Of a DNA stretch of 64,000 nucleotides, positions 37,546-48,689 are shown in pieces. The DNA lies in the NCBI GenBank assembly GCA_013365325.1, contig JABVXV010000046.1, positions 1 to 64,000 on the forward strand. Direction: 5' to 3'. The notes under the pieces are model-generated. The model searched no databases, was not told the origin of the DNA, and saw only the letters and a program-made list of their open reading frames with translations. The first letter of the stretch is position 1. Each line of letters starts with the position of its first letter. Source of the DNA: Dipetalonema caudispina. Taxonomy: Eukaryota; Nematoda; Chromadorea; Rhabditida; Onchocercidae. The position numbers were made by a program, and so were the translations under genes.

Positions 37546-40500
37546 ATGGCTGGAGTGAAGGCTTATGCGAGTGATTTATATGTTTTATGTGTTATACCAC
37601 AGGTGAACTTATTGTGGTTATAAAAAGTTAAAGACTTCCAAGTTTTAATTAATTACTTACATCAGGTCAAAATATGTATTTTTGAACCTTAAATCTTTAA
37701 GTACAAAGGGAACGGTGGCTTTATTGAGTTTACCGTTTCTTTTGTATTTTTATTAAGGAATGGGAAAATGAGCAAGAAGAATCACATCAGATCAAAATAT
37801 GTCCTCCAACTCTTACATCCCCGACGTAAGGGTCATTGAAGGGTAGAATCTAATTTGAATCTTTTCTTGGACTCCTAACTGTAGCAGCCTAAAAGTGTCG
37901 TAGATTTTGACTTGAATGTGAGTGTTTTTCTAGAGAGGGACCGTAGTTGTTACTGGGCTATTTATTTTTTATTATAAACACATCTTAATTACTTAAACTC
38001 CTATTAAGTACATATATTCTTTAGTTACACATTCTTTATACCTGTGTATCCGGACTATTTTATTATCTGTAGTGTCTTTTTTGATACTATTCTTGAAAAT
38101 TATTATATGTAATTCTAGGTGTTACTCTTTTTCCGTCATCTTTTCTTTGTCTTTCTTAAGGAGACTGAAGAACAAGTGTCGAGATCTCCTGGAGTGTTCT
38201 TCTGGTGATTTATTATATGCATCGAGGTTTATAGCAGTTGAGATTGTACTTAAAAGTGCTTTAAATTTGCAACTGTGTAACGTGACATTATAGATAAGAG
38301 GCAAACACAATTAATGGACAATGGAAAGGTTGAAGCTCGTAGAGGGCCTGGAAGAAATACCGTTTTTACGGATACAATCCCACTGCGATACGCTTTTCCT
38401 CTATATGCAGCATTTACACAATGTTTGTTTTGTTTCACCAATTTAGTGTTGCAAAATTTTATTTTCCCATAAAAATTCATTTAAAATGTTATGATTAGTG
38501 TACCTTATTTCCTTCTCTGTCAATTATTTTTGGTCGAGAGAAAAGAAGGTAATACTAGTAAGGCCAGTTTAGAATAGAAAACTTTTGTGACATCAAAAAC
38601 ACGAAATTTAGATCACCTTGACTGTTTTGTTTTTCAATTGTTTTTGAGTGTATTTCACTACTATTGCACTGTTTACAATTCTTTTTGCAGACGAGTCGTT
38701 TTTTGGATGTTATTGTTCAAAACGACGGCGATTATGCGACATCGGCTCATCGTCTTATTTTAGCTGCTTATAGCAGACATTTGGATGCAGCTTTGTCTAG
38801 TGTTCAAGATTCTGCAGTTATAACCTTAAACATTGATCCAAAAATTACAGGTAAGCTTCGTTGTTATCCTCCATATTATAATAATTGTTTTCCCGTTATA
38901 AAATATATTATAAAACTCCTGAAAAAAATGTAAAATTTTTACCGTGAGACCCACGTATTGACTAGTCGTTTATTGCTAACAAATTTACATTGAAGGTGTG
39001 GAAATGGATGATCTTCGAGCATTAGTAAAATATATGTATACTGGACGTTGCAGCAATCAATCACAAAGCAGGACACTTTCTGTTGCAAATGCACTTGGTT
39101 GTGACTCCCTAATTAGATTACTAGAAAGTGATGAAGCTCGGATTTATCAGAATGTAGAATTGGAAAATCCAGATCACGCGCAGGAACTGTTGCAAGCAAT
39201 CCATCGTTTCAAAACTCAAGGAAAATTTGTTGATTGCTTCGTGAGTAGCCAGGTAAACATTTTTTTGTGCTGGTGCAATATCTTATGGCTTTATAACTTT
39301 TTTTTGATGTTTAAATTATGAATATTGTGCCAGTGGTGTTAAGTTTTTCCCGTTGAAATGATAAACAAGAAGGTAAACAAAAGAATTATCACTGAAATAA
39401 TTTTACTTAAATAGTACAGAGTAATTCATAAACTCTCTTTAGTAATACTGTTCCCACAGCGAAACTTTTTGGAGCTTGAATAATTATTTTATTTATGGTT
39501 TATTTTTAGAGCAAAATGATTCTGCGATGTCATCGTTTGATGCTTTGTGCATTCAGTACTCATTTCGAAAATGCACTTGCATGTACCGAGAAAAGTGCCA
39601 TTGTTACTGTTGATATCGATCCCCAAATTACGGGTGTGAGTAGGTATGACAAGTTTGTCACCAAGATAGTCTTATTTTTTGATTTAAATACAGTTAATAT
39701 TCATGTATTGGTTACAACCGAAACTTTGAAGATCCTATTGCTATTAATGATTTTTAATTTTGTTGAATAACATATTATTGAATTCCTTTCTACATTTGTG
39801 TTTCGGAAAGTACACGTTGTGTTTATTTTAGTATGGATTTGAGGAATATAGTCGATTTTTTGTACAGCGGATCAGTTCGCACTACATCGAGGCGTCATAA
39901 GATATTACGACAAGCTGCTGTTACTTTGGGTGTGGCTAGATTAGTTGATGCTATCGATGAAGAATTAATTGCTTCTGAAACAGATCGTTCATACCGTACT
40001 GGTAAGATATTATGCATTTATTAATCGTTATGATCTAAAAACTTTCAGTTTGCTGTTAAAAACTGGAAATTTTGATCACTTAGGCGGATGTCTTGTATTT
40101 CTATTTTGCTCAAGATATCAAAGCAAAGCAGGTTTTAGATGATCGTGATGAAGTGTTGCTGACAAACAGAATTTATGGACTTTCGGATCCTGCAGGCAAT
40201 AGAAATTTGATTGGAAATAACGAGTCTGACATTTCTGTTGTAAACAGTTCAAATTTCGAGGATGAAGATGATAACAGTAATCCGGCGGAAACCAGTGCCG
40301 AAGACCTTATGGAAGAAGCTTCCAATTATGTAGATAAAGGTGAATTGATACTGTATCAATTGCTTCCAGATGGCTTTTTGTATTTCCTTTGTGATTTTTA
40401 TGCATAATTCTCTTACGGCTGGTTTGGAAAATTTATTAATCTACTTTGTAATAATATTCAAATTTGAAATTTTTTTGTTCTTTTAAAAGGTTCTTTGTAC

Positions 40501-42050
40501 CTTCAGAGCAAGACTGAAAACGGCTGTTTGGGGGGAAATAATGAGAATTATAAAATTCGGTAATCTCAGTGGTGTCAAATAGATATAGCGAATTTGTTCA
40601 GATGAAATACAGACTGCGGAAGATGATATGAAACAAAACGGTGTTGCGAAGGCAGCAAATGATTATATGTATATTTATGAAAAATTTGTTGCTGGACCGA
40701 GTCGTGGTCGTAAGGGTGGTACATATGGCCATAAGCGGTTGATGTTACAGTTGAAAAAAGATGTAAAGCTCTCTCGTAAGTTTATTTCTAGCTTGAGATA
40801 TGTTAATACATCGTGCCAGGATTTGTTACTTAAGTTACAAAGAGATATATTGCCATGCAACGGTACATTTTGCCAGCCGGTCTGAAAAAAAATTTCTAAA
40901 AACAACATGTCATTTGGTCAAGTTTAGTTTATAACTAACTGCTTAATCTTTATTGTCGAAAGTATCGAAAGTAGACATTAACAAGCAAGCTTGATTTTAG
41001 ACATGGAAGAACCATCAACCAGTTATGATTCTATCCAAAATGATGATTTCGAAACTGTCTCTGCAGTGACGATGTCGTATATTCCACCTACCAAAAAGCG
41101 TCATTTGCTGGATAGTTTTGGTTATGGTTTGCCTGAAATTGTTGCACCTAAGGATGTTACAGTGCCTTTATTAGTTGGTGATCAAGAGGTTTGTGCGTAT
41201 TCATTTTATTTTTCTCATTTTTCTTATAAATTATGATGATTCAGAATGATTAAGAAGGTTGTATTGTCTGATATTGTCATTATACCCTTTGCTTGAATAT
41301 GGCAGATTATTTATTTTCATTTCTTACTCGTAAATTTTGCTGCACTGACTTAGTCATTTGTTCAGTGATGGATAGTCTTGATCTTTGTTCAGACATATTT
41401 CATGAACCGAATTTCTCAGCTTCTGAAGTTTAGTTGAGTTTCAGTTAATGATGGAAAAACCCTTCAAGTGCCCATTCTGTGATCATCGGACAAAGGAGAA
41501 AAGTGCGGTTGAGAAACACGTCAGATGTATACATACCTTAGAAACTCCTTACAAATGTCATTATTGCAGCCAAGCTTTCAAAGTACAGAGCAATCTTGTC
41601 AGGCATATTCGAGCTCATACAGGTGTTATTATTTTTCTGTTTACTGTTTAATGATTTTTGCCCTCATTGTCATTTCTCCTCGATAGTCGAAGAGAATTTC
41701 CCAGTTTCGATACAGGATTAAGGGCTGTTTAATTTCACAGAAATAACTGTATCAACAAATCTTACTTGTGCAAATGCACGAAAATTATGCAGATGTGTGA
41801 AATGTTTGATTTCTTTGAAATTTGATTTATAGGCGAAAAACCGTATACATGTAAAAAATGTGGAACGACATATGCAGATAAGAAAAATATGGATGCGCAT
41901 ATATTTAGAGAGCATTTGAAACTGAAACCATTTGAATGTCCGGAAGAATTTTGTAGAGCTAAATTTTGGCGGAAAGACCGTTTTGTTGTGCATTGTCGTC
42001 GAACACACAGTTTTGAACCGGTTATTACTTTTGAAAAATTGAGTACCTAA
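37546..42050 (+). CDS. Tandem-BTB, C2H2 zinc-finger protein
   Basis: Ten exons join in phase: 37546-37602, 38691-38850, 38996-39252, 39510-39643, 39832-40001, 40115-40339, 40602-40775, 41001-41188, 41445-41622 and 41833-42050. They give 586 residues. Two BTB/POZ domains lie in tandem. The first is SRFLDVIVQNDG, SAHRLILAAYSRHLDAAL, DDLRALVKYMYTG. The second is KFVDCFVSSQ, RCHRLMLCAFSTHFENAL, DLRNIVDFLYSG. An acidic Asn/Ser region (NFEDEDDNSNPAE) and a basic patch (GPSRGRKGG) follow, then four C2H2 fingers: CPFC...HVRCIH, CHYC...HIRAH, CKKC...HIFREH and CPEEFC...HCRRTH. A canonical TGEKPY linker joins fingers 2 and 3 across an intron. It is probably a nuclear DNA-binding regulator that dimerises or recruits co-factors through BTB. 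The first exon is the weakest part, supported by phase and length only. Confidence 0.88.
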
Positions 42051-42578
42051 GATATTTGTTTTTGTTTTGCTGTATAAAGTAGTTTTTATTCCCGGTGCTC
42101 TCCGAAATTGTTGTGATCATATACAGTTAGGTGGTAATTCTTGCATGTCGCTTTTACCAGTTGCATATATGTTAATTTTTGACAGCATTATCTTGATTTT
42201 TCTGTGAACAGTCATTGGAGGGAAGAATAACCTCAGAATTTATTTGAAATCATGCGAACAACATGTTTATTTGTTCATTTCGTTGTGATCCAACGTATTC
42301 TTGAAAATAAGTTTTGATGTGAAGTTGTTACTGAAAATAAAAGATTTTGCATATTTTTGTGATTTCGTTGCTTGAAGCTGTTGTATTAAACAGAATGTTT
42401 TATTGAATTTTGCTTTGCTGTTTCCAAATGTTGCTGTGAATTAGAGTGGTTTGAAAATTCGTAATTTCATTTCAGTGTGATTTAATTTGAACGAAGTGGG
42501 ACTAAATTTTTTAAACTCTCAACTCTATTCTTGCTCGTCATAGAGATTTGATATTGGAAATAGAATTTTACAGACTGC
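42051..42578 (+). other. Short intergenic region, possible operon spacer
   Basis: It contains the BTB-ZF 3' UTR with AATAAA at 42336. About 240 nt separate that signal from the FAM91 start codon. No exon was recognised. Confidence 0.6.
42336..42341 (+). other. Poly(A) signal of BTB-ZF gene
   Basis: AATAAA 286 nt after the BTB-ZF stop codon and upstream of the FAM91 start. Confidence 0.55.
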
Positions 42579-45500
42579 ATGACGGATAAAGATGTGGATC
42601 AATACATCAGGCAGAATATTGTTTGGTCGAAATTGCCTCAGGAGATTCGAATTGTTTTGGGCAATTCACAGAGAGAATATGATAAGCTCGTGCTCGAATA
42701 TTCAATCAAGAATCAGTTGAGGTACAAGGGTAACATAGGTGTGTTCCTTTTCTGCTTATGAAATTAATTTCTTGATTTTAGGATTTCGTAGATTCCTTGT
42801 GTTTCAAATTTTGTAGTTATTCAAAATCCTTAACTTGTTCAAATCCCTTCGCATGGTTGCTGTTATGTCCGATTCCGAGTAGTCCCACTAATCCATCCAT
42901 TTTTGATTGTTGAGACGGGAAGGCGGGTTTTTTTAATTTGATATTAACCTGTACTCATACATGGATATTTTAGTGAAATATGTAAAGAAAAATGAGGAGA
43001 CGTACTATAATATTCTTCTGAAATACAGCGAAACTCATCTTATGCTTTATCCGTACCATTTGTCAAATATCGTCGTACGCGAACTTCGTATGACACCATT
43101 TAGTTATTATATCAATATTATAGCGGTAATACTTTCGAAAAAATTTTGTACACATATTTTCCCATTTTTTCACCTAGTTTTTTTGTAAATTAACACATAT
43201 TATTTTTTCACCAACATACTTCATAGCAATCTCATTGTAGTGTTGCTGATTCTTACACATGCCGGTCTATTCCTTCTTCATTTCAGATACCCAATTTTAG
43301 TTTGGAAAACTTTCCGAAATATCGCTGATAATGGGAGGGAATAGTTTTTAGAATCTTATGAATGCCGAAAAAAGTTACGACTCGTTGCCAAATTTTACGG
43401 CTGCCGATGCGATGAGACTGTTGGGAATTGGTAGGAATCAATACATTGAGTTAATGAATCAGAACCGTTGTAATCGAAAAATATTTCGAAAGAGTAAATC
43501 ACTGCGTGAATTATTACCAGCAAAACCTGTTGCAATCAATATTGAACCATGGTGGTTGGCCGCACCAGGCAGTATTCTAGAAAGTGACGTTAAGGTAAGT
43601 TTTTGTTTTTGCTTTAATCATTCAGATTGATATGTGTGAAGATTTTGTGTGCAAATTCTTCTTTTAGTCATTCAACAATTCAATTTCTTTTTGCTTTTGT
43701 TTCTTATTTAAGCAAGTCAATCTTTATCCCTTTCATATAAAGTTAATTCATGCAAACTTTTTACTTTTCATGTTTCGTTGTCAAGAGTTCTTCCACTCTG
43801 CAGTAGCAGTAACATTAATAGTGCAACTACTCTGTTATTATGGCGTTGTTAGCTGATAGTAATTTGCATGTCTGAGAACTTGGAAAATTCGTTTCGTGGA
43901 AACTAACATTGAAAGTGTTGCAGCTACTGAACAGAGATGAAAAAGATTTGTTAGATATGCTTATTGATGAAGGTGCCCAATTAGTTGGTACTCTTGATGC
44001 AAAATTGGTGCAAAAACTCTATAATCGTGGTCTGGCTTATTTGGAGGTGCCAATTAACGATGACGATTACATTTATGGTATTAACTGTTTTTGTATTTTG
44101 CCCTTTATTAATCAACTGCATATACAAAATAACAATTCTGTTTAACTTTTCGTTGCACAGATTTGAAACTAATTCAAGAGAGAAAAGATTGAGGTTTTAT
44201 CTGCCGCTATGGTCAAATTATTAATAAATAGTAATAGTGACTAATCATTTCGGTATTTAAGGAGTGAATAAGAGGCTTCTTTTAAGTTTTGCTTTTATTT
44301 TAAGTGCAGTGATAACTTTGAATTTTAGTAGTAAATATCTTTTTTTCCTCTTTTCTGTTCGTTTTATTTTTATTTCCTTTTCACCAAGAGTTTCTTATAT
44401 GTTTAGAAAAATACCTTACTGACTTTCCAAACCATAAATCCAAGATTTATGCAGTGAATGAAATGCCAAAACACATCCGATAAGCTGTACGGACCACACG
44501 TTTAGCCGGAATAGTAATAATCAATTTCAATATAAATAACGCATAATTTATACTTGTTTTCGATTGCAGTACCAACTTTGGATGGTTTTGTTATGAATCG
44601 AGTTCTGGGCGATTATTTTGAAAATTTGCTGTATCAGATATTTGTAGCTATCGACGAGCAAACAACTGTACGGGAGGTATATTTTGAATTGTTTGGGTTT
44701 TTCATTCTTTTTTTTGGCGAGGATTTTTTATCAGTTGGTGTGGATTTTACTACTTTCAGTAATTTTAGCTATCAGAAACGTTGAATATCGATTTGCAATT
44801 GGTAAAAAATGCTATCTCGGTCTTTTGTCGGCTTGGCTTCGCAAGGAAGCGTATTACAGGATTAGAAAATCTTGCATTGCACGTAACATGGGCAAGTCAT
44901 ATGATTATTCCAGAGTGAGTATTGTAATTTTCTTCTTTGATAAGAAGATATCAAACCATGCAGATCTCTCCCCACTGGGCCCTTTGTTCTAATTATCAGA
45001 TGTCTGGCTCTCACTTAATACTTAAATTTTCGATGAATACTACATTAAGTTTTGGAGGTATTGACAGTATTTCACCTAAGAGATTTTGCTTTCTTTTGCA
45101 ATCGTAAAGTCTTCCCTATTGTTCAATTGTTTAATGTGACTTGACCGCGAAGTAATATGCATAGCATTTATCAGTATCTTTATGACTACAAGCACTCATT
45201 CCTACTCGTCAACCTTTTTTGGTAGAATAATGCATTTGATTTTTATGAATTTCTGTTCTCTTTTGTTGTGTTAATTTCTGGAAGTTCTACATGTTAATTC
45301 ATTAGGCGTTAACATGTTCATTATTTTGATTTTGTGTTTATTTCCTATGGAAGTTTTTTCATTCGTTCCAATCAAATTAAAAACACATTCTTGAATCAGA
45401 TCGCGTTTTTTAAATAGCTTGTACAAGTTCATGAACTTTTTATTTTTTTTACTTTGCTCTTGTAGATTCTTTCTTCATATTTTCTTTTCTGGCTTTTTGA

Positions 45501-48500
45501 AATAGAACATTCATTTGTGAATTTTAATAGGATGGACGAAGATTCGACTGCAGCAATCACAGCGGATCTCTCAGACTTTTCTACGGCGTTGGTTTCTCCA
45601 AGTGGTGCTGATGAAGATGACGAAAATGAATCCGGCACAGATGGATTAATCATGAACCATGATATGCTTACAGCTTCGTTCACGGTACTGATATATTTTC
45701 TAACAATTCAAGTTGTAAATTAGATTTAAAAGTTTATTATTTTGTCTATTTTAGCTGTGACAAGCTCTTTCAGTCGTTATCGTTAACAACTCCTACTCCC
45801 AGTGGTGGAAGCGAAGCTGCGAAACGAATTGCATTTCTCTTTGACTCATCTTTGACTGCTTTTCTCATGATGGGGAACTTGTCAGTCGTAAGTTTCCTTT
45901 TAAACGAAGAAATAAGGAAAGGAATAAATAACAAATTTTAATGGAAATTAATCTAAAGCTAAATATAGCTTGCGGATGCTCCCAAAAATTCAAGCGTTGC
46001 GATAGTGTTAAGGTTTTGCTAATTATTTCTCGTTCTTTGGGATTTCCGTTTGGAATACTTTCTCTTTATAGAGTCTGAAAAATCATGCTGTAACATTATT
46101 TGAAGTGGGAAAATTGAGTGATGAGTCACTGGATAGTTTCGTGGAAGAGCTGCAAAATGTAAGTTGGTGTCCTTATTGATTGAAATTTGTCCAATATTTA
46201 AAAGTAATAATAGCTGCTCATTGCCCATGATTGTGGCAACAGACATATGATTGTTGAAGATTCGAAGAAGTATGATATACCGTTTTTATTAGTGACATTG
46301 CTAATTCAGGTGAAGTTATTCATGGAAGGTGAAGCACAGAGATATTCTGAACATGCTCAAACGTTGTTATTAACGATCTTCGCACTGCGAAATAATTCTG
46401 AATTGGACTTAATTAGGGGTGAAAGTTTATTGTCGTTAGATCACCCCACGCGTCTGCGCCTCATCAACAAAACTTACAGGTTAGAATCATTTACGCAAAA
46501 TAACAGCATGTAAATTGAGAAATGCCTTTCCAAGTTTATTTAATCACTAACTTCGGAAAAATAGGTTCACGGTCAATGAAATCAGTTTTTTTTTTTCATT
46601 TTTCTAAACATGCATTTAAAATTTGAAGTTAAGATGTTTGGTCTCAATGGCTCCGTTAAGCGGGGAAGCATGTCCATTGTCGGTGCCGTCTATTCCTCAT
46701 TTCGGGACTGTTATTCCAGAAGTATGTGATTTTCATTTTTATCAAAATTTAAAACTGAATAAATTATAATTCAAAGAACATTTATCAGTAATTTGCGGAG
46801 AAAAGCTAGAAAACTTTTACGACGAAGAAAGTTCTTCTGCTTCATAACAGCCATAGTTGCAGGTAGTTTCGTCATGGTTTCGATTATTTTTGTACTGTAC
46901 CGTTGGTGATGGACCGATTTCGTTGTATATTCCCAAGGGCTCACGTGTTCCAGTTATTCCTTGTGCGCTACGACGATGCAAGCGTTTACTAATCACCACT
47001 GCTTCGCATGAACCTATTATCGTTCCAGCGGATAACTGTTTAATTCAGTTGAATGATATACTTCAAATGCATGCAGTATTTGTGCAAGTACACTTTTGTA
47101 TTAATAGTATTTTCAATTGAAAGGATTAAAAGGTCGGAGACACTGAAAACTTTAGCCAATTCCAAGTTGATTTATTTTTGTGATACTATCGTTCTTTCTA
47201 GGTTTCCTTAATTTTTCGTAATGCAGCTTATCAGTGTTTTGTTGAGTTAGGAAAATAGTAATCTTAAAATATCGGGGTTGCGCCTTGTTTACTCCAATAT
47301 TCAAAGAGTTTTTCATGACATGGCATAAGTGAAAGAGAAGTAACTTTTGTGGTTTGAAATTTTAATAACACTTCAAGTCTTCATAATCCAAAATTGTTTG
47401 GAAATATGCTTTCAGGAATACAGTGCTGTGACTGATGATTCAGAGATTGTAAGTGTCCCATTCCCATTTAATGAGTCCAACTTAACAGATGGTAATTTTC
47501 GTATCTTTCATTATTGGATGAGAGTATTAAAAAACTTTATAAGTAAAAATAACAAACCACTTAAGATATCTTGATATTATCATCTTGTTTTTTATCGTTT
47601 GTTTACTTAAGCTAGGGGTTCTCTGTTCATATCAGTTATTCTTTAGTCTTTTTAAATTTTTTGTAGGCCACTTTTCATCGCATCCTTCGGTGCTGAAACT
47701 TCGAGAAAAGTTGGGACTAAATTCACTGTGCGGCTATTTGACGTTGTTATGCAAAAAGAAAACTGCTGAGTGGGAAGAACAGCCGGAGAAGAATAGAAAA
47801 GGTAACAGCGCGACGATTAGCAAAGATCCAAGGTCTTAATTTACTCTTTGATATTCATGAAAAATTATTATTACAGTGTTCTGTCGTGTGTTTCTGAGTA
47901 TTGCAATGATTCTTCTTTTTTGTTTGCACTTTCAGCGACCATAGGATCTTTAGCAGAGGAGCTATAACTTAAAAAATGGGTTGTAAAAGTAAGTCATTAT
48001 TTTAATGATGTAACTGTAATACTCTGCAGTGGGTATAGTACCAAATGTCCATATGGCATCATATATGAACGACTGGATGCTAACAAGTTGGTTTCAAAAA
48101 TTTATCAGATTTCAAGTTTGTAGAAAAATTACTAGCCTGCGAGTTCGTTTGCGAGACGATGAAACATATGCGGATTACACCGTGCTTGATTGTGTCTTTG
48201 GCGTACCATTGTTCGATGAGCATTTGAACAGAATCATTTGTCAAAGAATTAAAGACTGCGAGCTTCTCGACCCAAAAAAGTGTGTTTTTTATTTTTCATG
48301 TTCTTTGTTCTAAATCTTATTCTTTACAAAAAAGAAACAAAAGTAGTTCTATGGTTTCATCTTACAAATTTTTCAAATAAAAAATGTATTTTTCATATGC
48401 CAGTTCAAACATGGTAGAATTCGCGAACCACGATCTAACACAGTCATTGCGAGAACTGATTAGTAAATATCAAACTTGGGGAGAAGAGGTGAGTTAAATG

Positions 48501-48689
48501 TTTTGTATATCATTTGTTTATTTCTCTGAAGAGGGATGGTAAATTTCAAATATTCAATTTTTTCCCTAAAATCAAGTGGTGTTTCAGCCGACATCTGTAT
48601 GGGAAATGTCGCGTTGGTCTCCGCCAACTCAAACACTTCTTTTCCAAAATGGAAAGATAAGCATAGTGGATGATTTGCGAGCTTGGTAA
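42579..48689 (+). CDS. FAM91A1: FAM91A1 orthologue, trans-Golgi vesicle-capture factor
   Basis: Seventeen exons join in phase: 42579-42738, 42974-43125, 43352-43594, 43924-44077, 44570-44676, 44769-44914, 45531-45684, 45765-45887, 46072-46158, 46310-46479, 46634-46721, 46863-47087, 47416-47491, 47667-47801, 48030-48279, 48404-48488 and 48588-48689. They give 818 residues (human about 838). Family blocks appear in order: [134 protein letters not shown] and [15 protein letters not shown]91A1 links TBC1D23 and the WDR11 complex to golgin-captured endosomal vesicles at the trans-Golgi. The linker after the N-terminal domain ([12 protein letters not shown]) is acidic and poorly conserved, as in relatives. 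The eighth exon's acceptor (tgacaag) is a frame-driven choice. Confidence 0.95.

Noticed and set aside
47940..47975. Alternative FAM91 exon after position 47801
   Set aside because: A good acceptor leads to [10 protein letters not shown] and then a stop. Joining 47801 to 48030 keeps the family alignment.
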